From positions 73,989-137,988 of the forward strand of contig NZ_CABUOD010000007.1 in the NCBI RefSeq assembly GCF_902493135.1: a DNA stretch of 64,000 nucleotides, given 5' to 3'. The notes below the pieces were generated by a model. It saw nothing but the letters and a program-made list of their open reading frames with translations. It made no database searches and was not told the origin of the DNA. Shown here in pieces: positions 16,781-25,502 of this stretch. Both the position numbers and the translations under genes were made by a program. Position 1 is the stretch's first letter, and each line of letters starts with the position of its first letter. Source of the stretch: an uncultured Parabacteroides sp. Lineage in GTDB: Bacteria > Bacteroidota > Bacteroidia > Bacteroidales > Tannerellaceae.

Positions 16781-18783
16781 ATGAGAACATTGATTTTTAT
16801 TTTAGCAATATGGAGCAATATTACCTTCATGGTTCAAGCACAGGAACTTAAAGAAAAGGGAGAGCATAAAGATTTTGTTTTGCCTGGTACAAAAATAGAC
16901 TATACCCTTGCAGATCCAGAAGGAGGAACGATAAAAAACATAGAATGGACGGTTACCGGAGGTTCTTTCAATGAGTTGTCTGATGTTACATCTATCAAAT
17001 ATAGTAAGGAAAAGGAGATGACTGTATATTGGAGGAATCCGAAAGCTACAGGTACAAACGCTCCACAAGGGACTATCAGTGCAAAGATTGATTATACCGT
17101 AGGTAATACTGATTACAATGCGGAAAAAAACTTGTTCAAAAAATAAAAAGTTACAATGGAGTAACGCCTCCTCCTATCAGAATAAAAAGTGGAAAGAAAA
17201 CAATTCCGTTGGGAACGGAGTCATTTGTGGTAGAATTGACAAGTGTTTTTAATTTGCCGTATATTATTGATAATAAAAATGTTAAAGTAGATAACCTTGA
17301 ATGGATAATGCCTAAATCCTGGTATGGAAATGATACTGTAATTAAGAATACAGCTTCTTCTATCTCTGTTACTCCCGACTATTTTACCGACGGAATGATA
17401 AAGGTAAGAGGCATAAATCCCGAATATGAGAAAGACAAGACTGCTTTTTCGTCTATCACCGTCAAGCGGGAATTCAACTATTCCGCTTATCCGGCTACGA
17501 TTCAATATGGCGTGTCACAGACATTCACCTATACGGTGCCTGCCGTATCTGGCGTGGCTTACGAATGGTCGGTGCCATCCGGATGGACGATTGTTTCGGG
17601 GGCAAACACCAATTCTATCCGTGTGACGAAAAGCCCGTGCGCCACAAGTGCTGATGTGAAGGTTCGGTTAAAAAACGGAAACAAATATTCGGGGTGGTTC
17701 ATGGCTCCCAACACGACGGTTCTGCCACCGAACCTGACGATACCGTCCATCGAGCAATTCCGTGACATCAGTATATCCGTCGATATACCGAGTGACAAGA
17801 TCGAATCGTTTACGATCACGGGGACCGGAGTTTCCATTGCCGGAGGGAAGGGAACAAATACGTTGGTGTGCCGGTTTGACAATGTCGGGAGTCAGGAAAT
17901 AAATATCTCTCTGAAACTGAAAGAGTGTGGAAGCTCTTATACGTTGAAAAAGACGGTTGATGTTTCGAAGATACAATTGGAAATTACCGGTCTCGACGGA
18001 ATATGTCCGTCCAGCCAAACATATAATTATTCTATTTCGGACTTGCCGGCAGGAGCAACGGTATCTTGGAGTTGCGGAAACCATATAAGCATAGTCGGCA
18101 GTTCGTCCGGTAATAATTGCAGTGTTAAAGGAACTTCCGGAGGAGGAAGCGCCATATTTGCACATGTGACTGTAAGGGGAGTGACTGTCCGGATCGACAA
18201 GGATGTTGTTGTCTCGACTCCGTTAAACGATCCGTATGCCAAAGTCTCGATAGATTATTCCAAGGAAAGCAATAATAAATTGATGTTGATTGCCAAATTG
18301 TCTCAAATATATGGCGTCTTAGGATTTATTTGGAATGCCACTCCTATAGGGACAGGCAACAGCTATAGTACGCAAACCGGACCATCCGGTGATTATTGGA
18401 CTATCCCGAATGGAAATTATAATATTGAATTAAGAGTGATTACTCATTGTGGGTTATTATTACAGACAAGAGCGGTTTACGGAGTAGGTTCTTATGCTTT
18501 TTCCGTTTATCCGAATCCGGCCGACCGAACTTTGTTTGTCGATGTTGCAGAACCGGAGAAAACCATCAGTGCGGATGAGGCTGTATGGGCTCCTAAAACG
18601 GCATCCACCTCGTATGAACTGCGTTTGTTCAATTTCCAAGGTCTCCTTGTCCGCAATTTGCGTATGACGGACCGGCAAGTGTCGATTGATGTTTCCGGGT
18701 TGCCCGGTGGCAATTATTTCTTACATATTTTTCGTGATGGTGTGGCGGAACCGGAGGTTCATAAAGTCATAGTCTCTCATTGA
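16781..18783 (+). CDS. T9SS-secreted protein with PKD-like domains, interrupted by a -1 frameshift at an A7 tract
   Basis: The first 121 codons (signal peptide MRTLIFILAIW..., QAQ cleavage region) run to a stop at 17144-17146. The remaining codons lie in the -1 frame and read without a break to 18783, with the fused junction KKLVQKIKSYNG. At 17123-17131 the zero frame is GAA AAA AAC, the slippery heptamer A AAA AAC. Slipping back one base there joins both parts into about 667 residues. The body has PKD/Ig-like repeats (AYEWSVPSGWTIVSG, VSWSCGN). The C-terminus, from FSVYPNPADRTLFVDV to the end, is a type A sorting domain for type IX secretion. A TTG at 17209 could otherwise start the second part, but it has no signal peptide. 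Confidence 0.7.
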
Positions 18784-18889
18784 TGTTTTAAGAGCGATCT
18801 GAAACCGGATTGTTTTTTGAAGGAGTCATAATCCTATTGGTTGGGCAGTAATTTCCATAAATGACTGTCCAATCTATCTAATTAATCGT

Positions 18890-18897
18890 TACCTTTG
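18890..18897 (+). promoter_or_regulatory. -7 promoter element of the cysteine desulfidase gene
   Basis: TACCTTTG matches TAnnTTTG and gives a leader of about 26 nt. Confidence 0.65.
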
Positions 18898-18929
18898 TCC
18901 GTATAAAGTCAAAAATATCGATCTATATC

Positions 18930-20222
18930 ATGGATAAAACAACTCAAACACAAATCATCAAACTTATACATCAGGAAGTGATTCCCGCTATCGGCTGTAC
19001 GGAACCGGTTGCGGTCGCATTGGCAGCCGCCAAGGCTGCCGAGGTTTTAGGCTGCAAGCCGGAGAAGACGGAAGTATTCCTGAGTGCCAATATCCTGAAG
19101 AATGCGATGGGCGTCGGAATACCCGGAACCGGAATGGTCGGGTTGCCGATAGCGATCGCTTTGGGTACGCTGATCGGCAAGTCCGCATACGGCCTTGAAG
19201 TCTTGCGCGACCTGACACCGGAAGCGCTCGCCGAAGGAAAGCAGGTGATCGAAGATAAACGGATTCATATCGCTTTAAAGGAAAATGTCGACAAACTCTA
19301 TATCGAAGTGATTTGTTCGGCCGGAAATGAAACTTCGCGGGTGATGATCTGCCATGAACATACGAATATCGTGTATGTGGAGAAGAATGGCGCTGTCCTG
19401 ACAGACCGGAGGAAAGAAGGGGCTGCCTGCGATGCTTCGGACGATGAAGACGAACTGAGGCTCTCTTTCTCTACCGTGTATGAGTTTGCGATGGAAATGC
19501 CGCTCGACGAGATCCGTTTTATCCTGGAGACTGCCGATCTGAACCGGAAAGCGGCCGAGGCTTCCCTGAAGGGGAACTTCGGGCATACGGTCAGCAAGAC
19601 CGTTTCCGGCGCATACGGACGTAAATATATGGGCGATTCTGCCTATACCCACATGTTGGCTATGACGGCTGCCGCCTGCGATGCCCGCATGGATGGCGCC
19701 ATGATACCGGTGATGAGTAACTCCGGTAGCGGCAACCAGGGGATTGCCGCGACGCTTCCCGTCCTTTCTTTTGCCGAAGACATCGAATGTACGGAAGAAC
19801 AGTTGATCCGCGCCCTGATGCTAAGCCATCTGATGGTCATCTATATCAAACAGAGCTTAGGACGCCTGTCCGCTCTTTGCGGTTGCGTGGTGGCCGCTAC
19901 GGGAGCCAGTTGCGGCATCACCTATCTGATGGGGGGCGATAAGGTGCAGATTTCCTATGCGATCAAGAATATGATCGGCAACATCACCGGCATGATCTGC
20001 GACGGGGCTAAACCCAGTTGCGCCATGAAAGTTTCCAGCGGCGTTTCGACCGCGATGTTGTCCGCGCTGATGGCAATGGAAAACAAGGTGGTGACTCCGG
20101 TCGAAGGCATTATCGATGAGGATGTCGACAAGTCGATCATCAACCTGACTTCCATCGGTTCCAAAGGTATGGAAGCCACCGATAAGCTGGTGTTGGATAT
20201 CATGACCGGAAAATCCTGCTGA
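18930..20222 (+). CDS. cyuA: L-cysteine desulfidase (CyuA/UPF0597, serine dehydratase alpha-like)
   Basis: The family breaks L-cysteine down to pyruvate, ammonia and sulfide using a 4Fe-4S cluster and is distantly related to L-serine dehydratase. The N-terminal IGCTEP (C23) and the C-terminal cysteines in ALCGCVVAATGASCG and MICDGAKPSCAMK are the likely cluster ligands and are all present. At 430 residues the length is normal. Eleven bases separate it from the winged-helix gene, so the two probably share a transcript. No cysteine permease or regulator is adjacent. Confidence 0.88.
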   Translation: MDKTTQTQIIKLIHQEVIPAIGCTEPVAVALAAAKAAEVLGCKPEKTEVFLSANILKNAMGVGIPGTGMVGLPIAIALGTLIGKSAYGLEVLRDLTPEALAEGKQVIEDKRIHIALKENVDKLYIEVICSAGNETSRVMICHEHTNIVYVEKNGAVLTDRRKEGAACDASDDEDELRLSFSTVYEFAMEMPLDEIRFILETADLNRKAAEASLKGNFGHTVSKTVSGAYGRKYMGDSAYTHMLAMTAAACDARMDGAMIPVMSNSGSGNQGIAATLPVLSFAEDIECTEEQLIRALMLSHLMVIYIKQSLGRLSALCGCVVAATGASCGITYLMGGDKVQISYAIKNMIGNITGMICDGAKPSCAMKVSSGVSTAMLSALMAMENKVVTPVEGIIDEDVDKSIINLTSIGSKGMEATDKLVLDIMTGKSC

Positions 20223-20232
20223 CAATAAGAAT

Positions 20233-21288
20233 ATGCTGACCGATATCCGCCTGTTAAGCCAGCAATTGGCAAAACCCCGGTTCAAGAGTCCGAAGGAAGT
20301 GGTTGCCTGGATGGGAGCTATCCAGGCACAGGAATATGCAATGGCGAAATGGGCGGTCGGAACCCGCTTGAAATCGTCATCGTTGCAGGCGGTGGACGAT
20401 GCGCTTGCAAAGGGGGAAATCCTGCGTACCCATATATTACGACCGACCTGGCATTTCATCGCAGCAGAGGATATCCGCTGGATGTTGCAATTGTCGGGAG
20501 GCCGTATACGGACGGCTTTCGATTCTTATGCCAAAAGCCGGAAGATGGAGATAACCGGAAGTTTCTATGCGAAAGGTTGCAGACTGCTGGAACAATTGTT
20601 GGGTGGGAACAAGAGCCTGACAAAACAGGAGTTGACGGATGAGTTCGGCCGGGCAGGGGTCGAGGCAGACAATCACTTGATACATTATTTCCTGGTCCGT
20701 GCCGAAACGGATGGCCTTATATGCAGCGGGGTGGATAAGAACAGGAAGCCGACCTATGCTTTGTTGGAAGAACGTGTGCCTCCGGTGAAAGAACTCCTTC
20801 GGGAAGAGGCACTTGCCCGGTTGGCTACCTTGTATTTCCAAAGCCATTCTCCGGCGACGTTGCCCGATTTTGTCTGGTGGTCCGGTTTGACGACGGCTGA
20901 GGCGCGGCAAGCGGTTGCTTTGATTGAAGGTGATCTGCTTGCCGAAAAGTTTGATTCGGAAACCTTTTATCTGCATACAACCTGTGACCAGAAGGCCCGT
21001 TGCCGGAAAGTGCTGCATCTGTTGCCTTCGTATGATGAATATCTGATCAGTTATAAAGACCGGACGACCGTTATGCTACGTGAACATCATCCTAAGGCAT
21101 TCAATACGTACGGCATCTTTTACCCCGTGATCCTGTATAATGGCCGTATCGTCGGCAACTGGAAAAAAGATCCGAAGAAGAAAGTACTTGCTGTCGAAAC
21201 TTCTTTGTTCGATGAATCCTTCGATCTCCCGGAAGATTTGCTGAAAAAGGCTGTCGATTATTATTGCTCTTTCCACATCAAAAAGTAG
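20233..21288 (+). CDS. Winged-helix DNA-binding domain protein (HTH_42, YcaQ/AlkX-like)
   Basis: The 351-residue protein begins with a pattern typical of HTH_42 proteins: LSQQLAKPRFKSPKEVVAWMGAIQAQEYAMAKWAVG, LRTHILRPTWHFIAAEDIRWML. Members of this family include E. coli YcaQ, a glycosylase that unhooks interstrand crosslinks, and Streptomyces AlkX-type repair proteins. The C-terminal LPSYDEYLISYKDR segment is also conserved in them. A DNA-repair role is an inference from the family. It probably shares a transcript with cyuA. Confidence 0.8.
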   Translation: MLTDIRLLSQQLAKPRFKSPKEVVAWMGAIQAQEYAMAKWAVGTRLKSSSLQAVDDALAKGEILRTHILRPTWHFIAAEDIRWMLQLSGGRIRTAFDSYAKSRKMEITGSFYAKGCRLLEQLLGGNKSLTKQELTDEFGRAGVEADNHLIHYFLVRAETDGLICSGVDKNRKPTYALLEERVPPVKELLREEALARLATLYFQSHSPATLPDFVWWSGLTTAEARQAVALIEGDLLAEKFDSETFYLHTTCDQKARCRKVLHLLPSYDEYLISYKDRTTVMLREHHPKAFNTYGIFYPVILYNGRIVGNWKKDPKKKVLAVETSLFDESFDLPEDLLKKAVDYYCSFHIKK

Positions 21289-21289
21289 G

Positions 21290-21316
21290 AATTCCACAAC
21301 CGGTTGTGGAATTTTT
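21290..21316 (+). terminator. Palindromic terminator or activator site after the winged-helix gene
   Basis: A perfect 24-bp palindrome with core TTCCACAACCGGTTGTGGAA starts just after the stop codon and is followed by a T-run, so it can end transcription. A further TTCCACA at 21339 and its position about 145 bases before the sigma-54 promoter at 21430 mean it could also be an activator binding site. Confidence 0.55.
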
Positions 21317-21429
21317 ACACACTGTCCCCAATTTGTTCCACACTTTCCCGATTCCTTTTATATTATGTGTCGTTTTTATAACCGTGTATATCAGTATCTT
21401 ATTTATAAATACATCCCGTTTTTCATTTC

Positions 21430-21445
21430 TGGCACGTCCTTTGCA
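21430..21445 (+). promoter_or_regulatory. Sigma-54 promoter (-24/-12) in an intergenic region
   Basis: TGGCACGTCCTTTGCA has the invariant GG (21431-21432) and GC (21443-21444) ten bases apart, and the full consensus bases TGGCAC and TTGCA. It predicts a start near 21456. The next gene on this strand is over 1.3 kb away. Confidence 0.7.
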
Positions 21446-21455
21446 ACTTATTTAT

Positions 21456-21566
21456 CAGAATTAGATATTATCCTTCCCAAGATATTGTTTTCTGATTAAA
21501 TATTTGATTAGAAAAAACTTATCGATTTTAAATCCGCTTCGCCTGTGAAGGTAAAGCGGATTTTTT
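21456..21566 (+). ncRNA. Candidate sigma-54-dependent small RNA
   Basis: The predicted transcript of about 110 nt contains no ATG and no plausible reading frame. It has a hairpin TTTTCTGATT/GATTAGAAAA at 21488-21516 and ends in a strong terminator. The 5' end is set by the sigma-54 promoter. I know no matching RNA family. Confidence 0.55.
21530..21566 (+). terminator. Rho-independent terminator of the candidate small RNA
   Basis: AAATCCGCTT at 21530-21539 pairs with AAGCGGATTT at 21554-21563 and is followed by a T-run to 21566. It also lies just past the stop codon of corA on the other strand. Confidence 0.75.
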
Positions 21567-21570
21567 ATGT

Positions 21571-22497
21571 TTAGAACCATTTTATCTTCTTGAAAATAAA
21601 GAACGATAAGGCCGACAATGTGATAGAGACAATGACGATGACGGCAAAACCGTATGGCATGTTCTCACCATAGATCGGGACGTTCATACCGTAGAAGCTG
21701 GCGATGAGGGTGGGAACCATCAGGATGATGGAGATGGAGGTCATGCGTTTCATGATGGTATTCACGTTGTTGGAGATGATGGAGGCGAACGCGTCCATCG
21801 TGCCGGTCAGGATGTCGCTATAGATATTGACTGTGAGGTGCGCCTGCTTCAACTCGGTTTCCACGTCTTCCACCAGCTCGTTGTCCATATAAACCGGTTC
21901 TTGGAAGATGCTTTGAAGCTTGGTGAGCATCACTTCATTGCCACGGATGGAAGTATTGAAGTAAACCATGCTCTTCTCCAACTTCATCAGGCGAAGCAGG
22001 TCTTCGTTCCGAATGCTTTTTTCCAAAGCTTTTTCGGCATGCGCCACCTCGTTGTTGATTTGTTTCAGATATTTCAGGAACCATACGGCGGACGAATGGA
22101 TCAGCCGCAGGATCAGGTCGTATTTATGACGTACGACAATCTCTTTACGGCGTGTGTAGCGGATAAAGTCCGGTATCAGTTCCGTCTTATAATAGCAAAC
22201 GGATATGATGATTTCATTGTTTGTCATAATCCCTAAAGGGATAGTCGTGAAAGGAATACCTTGTTCCTGGCTCTGCACCGGGATTCGAATGATAGTCAAT
22301 AACCAATTCCCTTCATATTCGATACGCGGGCGTTCGTCCGTATCGGCAATATCGCTTAAAAAAGATTCGGGAACATTGAATTGGTTTGTCAGGTAATGGA
22401 TATCCTCCGGTGTGGGACATTCTACATTGATCCAGCTGTTTGGAAGCCACTGGTCTTTTTCCACAAAGCCGGCTTCACAATAAAGAAAAGTTCTCAT
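21571..22497 (-). CDS. corA: CorA-type magnesium/divalent-cation transporter
   Basis: The start is set at 22497 because AGGAGG lies 7 bases upstream of this ATG; an ATG at 22524 lacks such a site. The 308-residue protein has a large cytoplasmic funnel domain and two C-terminal membrane segments. The signature GMN motif is in FYGMNVPIYGE at the end of the first. CorA pentamers take up Mg2+ (also Co2+ and Ni2+) along the membrane potential. A -7 box TATCTTTG at 22633-22640 on the minus strand implies a leader of about 130 nt. I saw no known Mg2+ riboswitch in it. Confidence 0.9.
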   Translation of the reverse strand: MRTFLYCEAGFVEKDQWLPNSWINVECPTPEDIHYLTNQFNVPESFLSDIADTDERPRIEYEGNWLLTIIRIPVQSQEQGIPFTTIPLGIMTNNEIIISVCYYKTELIPDFIRYTRRKEIVVRHKYDLILRLIHSSAVWFLKYLKQINNEVAHAEKALEKSIRNEDLLRLMKLEKSMVYFNTSIRGNEVMLTKLQSIFQEPVYMDNELVEDVETELKQAHLTVNIYSDILTGTMDAFASIISNNVNTIMKRMTSISIILMVPTLIASFYGMNVPIYGENMPYGFAVIVIVSITLSALSFFIFKKIKWF

Positions 22498-22717
22498 TAT
22501 TGCCTCCTTTCGTTTTTTTGTCAACGTACAGAGGCCTTGCTGTTTTTACCCCTGCGCGTTACGTGTTACTTACTGTTTCTGTTTCTCGCGGAATACTGTC
22601 GTCCATAATTTATCATTACTTTTTACGGCTGCAAAGATAGAAAAATCCGGCAAGAGTCAAATCTCTTGGAATAGATGTTTTGACTGTTTCATCCTCTTGT
22701 TATGTAGATATTATACG

Positions 22718-22777
22718 AAATTGCACTGTGAGAGTGCAATTTTATATACCATTTTGCACTATCAAAGTGCAAAATGG
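22718..22777. promoter_or_regulatory. Two tandem operator palindromes upstream of the AAA+ ATPase gene
   Basis: Palindrome 1 is AAATTGCACT-N5-AGTGCAATTT (22718-22742). Palindrome 2 is CCATTTTGCACT-N5-AGTGCAAAATGG (22749-22777). Both share the core TTGCACT-N5-AGTGCAA and have centres 33 bases apart, about three helical turns. The second abuts the -7 box at 22779-22786. This is the layout of a dimer-binding repressor site. Confidence 0.7.
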
Positions 22778-22778
22778 C

Positions 22779-22786
22779 TATCTTTG
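22779..22786 (+). promoter_or_regulatory. -7 promoter element of the AAA+ ATPase gene
   Basis: TATCTTTG matches TAnnTTTG and directly follows the second palindrome, so a bound repressor would cover the promoter. Confidence 0.65.
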
Positions 22787-22808
22787 TCTGAGACAAGAAA
22801 TAAAGATC

Positions 22809-23978
22809 ATGGATAAACTTCAAGAGCATTTTAGTAAACTGTTGCAAGAGACTACAACCGGTTTTCATCGTTATATGTATTTCCGGATCAACTGGAAGAA
22901 CCGGATGATTGGTTTGACCGGTCCGCGAGGGGTTGGCAAGACAACGCTAATCCTGCAATATATCAAAGAAGAATTGGATAGGAATGTTTCTTTATATGTC
23001 ACAGCCGAAGATTTTTATTTTGCCAGCCATAAATTGATAGACTTAGCTGATAGTTTCGTAAAGTTGGGAGGAAAGTATCTGTTTATAGATGAAATTCATA
23101 AATATAAAGACTGGTCTAAAGAACTTAAATTGATTTATGACTATCATCCTGAACTGAATGTCGTTTTCACAGGTTCTTCTGTATTAGACATCAATAAAGG
23201 TGTATCTGATTTGAGCCGCAGGGCTGTTATGTATCAAATGCAGGGTCTGTCTTTTCGGGAATATCTGAAATTGTTTCATAATATCGATATCGATATATAT
23301 ACGTTGTCGGATATTCTTCAACATAAAGTGATTTTGCCGGAAGGTTTTCGTCCGTTCACATTCTTTTCGGATTATCTGAAACGAGGATATTATCCTTTTG
23401 CCTTGGATGAAGATTTTGATTTGCGGTTACAGCAAATAATAAATCAAACACTTGAATCCGATATCCCGCTGTTTGCGGATTTGAATGTTTCTACAGGGCG
23501 TAAGTTGAAACAACTGTTAGCCATTATCGCTAAAAGTGTCCCGTTTAAGCCGAATATGAGCAGCATTGCCATGATGCTGGGAGCAAGCCGGAACAGCATC
23601 GCTGATTATTGCCTCTATATCGAAGAAGCCGAGTTGATTGTACAGCTGCGGGATGCGACGGGGGGAATCCGTGGTTTGGGAAAGGTTGATAAAATTTATC
23701 TTGACAATACGAATCTGATTTATTGTTTAGGTCGTGATGCTTCTGATGTCGGTAATATCCGTGAGACTTTCTTTTTAAACCAAATGCGTGTCAGGCATGA
23801 TGTAATAGTTTCCCCGGTTTCTGATTTCTTGATTGATGATCTCACGTTTGAGGTAGGGGGTAGAAATAAGAAACAAAAGCAACTGCAGGGTTTGGACAAT
23901 GGTTTCATTGTGAAAGATGATATCGAAACCGGCTATATGAATGTAATCCCTTTGTGGCAATTCGGCTTGGAGTATTAA
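22809..23978 (+). CDS. AAA+ ATPase with C-terminal DUF4143-like domain
   Basis: The ATG at 22809 is chosen because the promoter and operators lie at 22718-22786; the frame is open further upstream only by chance. Walker A is GPRGVGKTTL, Walker B is YLFIDEIHKYKDW, and sensor 1 is VVFTGSS. The C-terminal part has the DUF4143 pattern with KVDKIYLDNTNLIYCLG and a restriction-endonuclease-like end (DDLTFEVGGRNKKQKQ). These ATPases are common in Bacteroidetes and archaea; their function is poorly known. Two palindromic operators suggest tight control, possibly autoregulation. Confidence 0.8.
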   Translation: MDKLQEHFSKLLQETTTGFHRYMYFRINWKNRMIGLTGPRGVGKTTLILQYIKEELDRNVSLYVTAEDFYFASHKLIDLADSFVKLGGKYLFIDEIHKYKDWSKELKLIYDYHPELNVVFTGSSVLDINKGVSDLSRRAVMYQMQGLSFREYLKLFHNIDIDIYTLSDILQHKVILPEGFRPFTFFSDYLKRGYYPFALDEDFDLRLQQIINQTLESDIPLFADLNVSTGRKLKQLLAIIAKSVPFKPNMSSIAMMLGASRNSIADYCLYIEEAELIVQLRDATGGIRGLGKVDKIYLDNTNLIYCLGRDASDVGNIRETFFLNQMRVRHDVIVSPVSDFLIDDLTFEVGGRNKKQKQLQGLDNGFIVKDDIETGYMNVIPLWQFGLEY

Positions 23979-24036
23979 CATCCTTCTGACCGATAGCCGT
24001 TCTATCTGTTATCCTGTTATGTCTGTTCCTTTTTTG

Positions 24037-25380
24037 TCAGGCCCGTAAGGCTGCATATTTGCGGTAGCGGTAATAAGCGATGCCGGCCAAGTCGGCCAGG
24101 AACCAACCGATAGGAATAGACCACCAAATACCGGTGACCCCGATAGAAGGAATGGAGGCCAGCCAGTAAGAAAGAACGACACGTGTGCCTAAAGACAGAA
24201 CAGTGAGCACGACGGACATTCCCGGCATACGGACGGCACGGTAATAACCGTAAAGGAGAAACAAGATACCGATACCTGAATAGAAAGTCCCTTCGATGCG
24301 TAGGTATTCTACTCCGATGCGAAGTATCTCGGTTTCATCCGGACGGACGAAAATAAGCATCAACGGCTTGGCAAAAAAGAAAACCAACAGCGAGATGACA
24401 AGGGAAAAGACGATCGTTATAAGAAATGCGCTGCGTACTCCCCGGCGTATGCGATCTCCTTTCCGCGCCCCGAAATTCTGGGCGACAAAAGTGGAAAAAG
24501 CATTCCCGAATTCCTGAACGGGCATATAGGCGAAAGAGTCGATCTTGACTGCCGCGGCGAATGCTGCCATGACAGCCGTGCCAAAACTATTTACCAACCC
24601 TTGCACCATCAATATACCGAAGTTCATCACAGATTGTTGGATGCAAGTCAGTGTGGAGAAGGAAGTGATTTCTTTCAGGCTGGAACGGTCGAAGCGCATA
24701 TCCTCCCGGTGCAACCGCAGTTCGGGACGTTTCTTGTAAGTATATAACAGAATGCCGGATGCTGCCGCTCCTTGTGCGACGACCGTTGCGACCGCTGCTC
24801 CTTCGATACCCCGGTCCAGGATGAGGATAAGGAACAAATCAAGCCCGATATTCAAAACAACCGATACGGCCAGAAACCATAGAGGTGTCACGGAATCGCC
24901 CACGGCGCGAAGCAATGCCGCATAAAAATTATACAGGAAAGTAAAAGCTATCCCCCAGAAAATGATCCATAGATAGCCGTGCATCAACGGATAAACATCA
25001 CTGGGAACTTGCAACCATCGCAAAATCGGATCGAGCCAGAAAAACGCCGCCCCATTCAACAAGACGGTCACCGTGCCGATCAACAGGAAAGAAACATAGA
25101 CGCTACGTCGCAGGGCAGGCAAGTTGCCGGCTCCGTATTGCAGCGAGAAAACCGTACCGCTCCCCATCGACAACCCCAGCAGGATAGAGATCAGGAAAAC
25201 CATCAGGGTATAGGCGGAACCGACCGCGGCCAACGCATTTGCACCGATACATTGTCCCACGATCAGCGTATCGGCTATGTTATAGCATTGTTGCAAAAGC
25301 GACCCTGCCAGCATCGGCAATGTGAATTGTAGCAGGGTGGTGGTTATGCCTCCTTGTGTAAGGTCTCCTTTCCGTAACAT
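24037..25380 (-). CDS. MATE-family multidrug/toxin efflux transporter
   Basis: The 447-residue protein has about twelve membrane segments in two similar halves. The N-terminal pattern LPMLAGSLLQQCYNIADTLIVGQCIG and the second-half pattern SVMNFGILMVQGLVNSFGTAVMAAFAAA are typical of MATE antiporters, which expel organic cations in exchange for Na+ or H+. A -7 box TACTTTTG at 25420-25427 (minus strand) drives it alone. Substrate unknown. Confidence 0.9.
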   Translation of the reverse strand: MLRKGDLTQGGITTTLLQFTLPMLAGSLLQQCYNIADTLIVGQCIGANALAAVGSAYTLMVFLISILLGLSMGSGTVFSLQYGAGNLPALRRSVYVSFLLIGTVTVLLNGAAFFWLDPILRWLQVPSDVYPLMHGYLWIIFWGIAFTFLYNFYAALLRAVGDSVTPLWFLAVSVVLNIGLDLFLILILDRGIEGAAVATVVAQGAAASGILLYTYKKRPELRLHREDMRFDRSSLKEITSFSTLTCIQQSVMNFGILMVQGLVNSFGTAVMAAFAAAVKIDSFAYMPVQEFGNAFSTFVAQNFGARKGDRIRRGVRSAFLITIVFSLVISLLVFFFAKPLMLIFVRPDETEILRIGVEYLRIEGTFYSGIGILFLLYGYYRAVRMPGMSVVLTVLSLGTRVVLSYWLASIPSIGVTGIWWSIPIGWFLADLAGIAYYRYRKYAALRA

Positions 25381-25502
25381 TATCAGCTCTTTTTATCCAT
25401 ATAATTTTGTATGAATTTGCAAAAGTACGAATTTAATCAGATAACCATTCCTTCGGGTATCCTGTTGTATATTTACCTTTTTTAAAAAGAGGTGATTAGC
25501 TT

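Noticed and set aside
17209..18783. Separate gene starting at TTG 17209
   Set aside because: It would lack a signal peptide while ending in a T9SS tail; the frame is open back to the A7 tract and joins the preceding gene.
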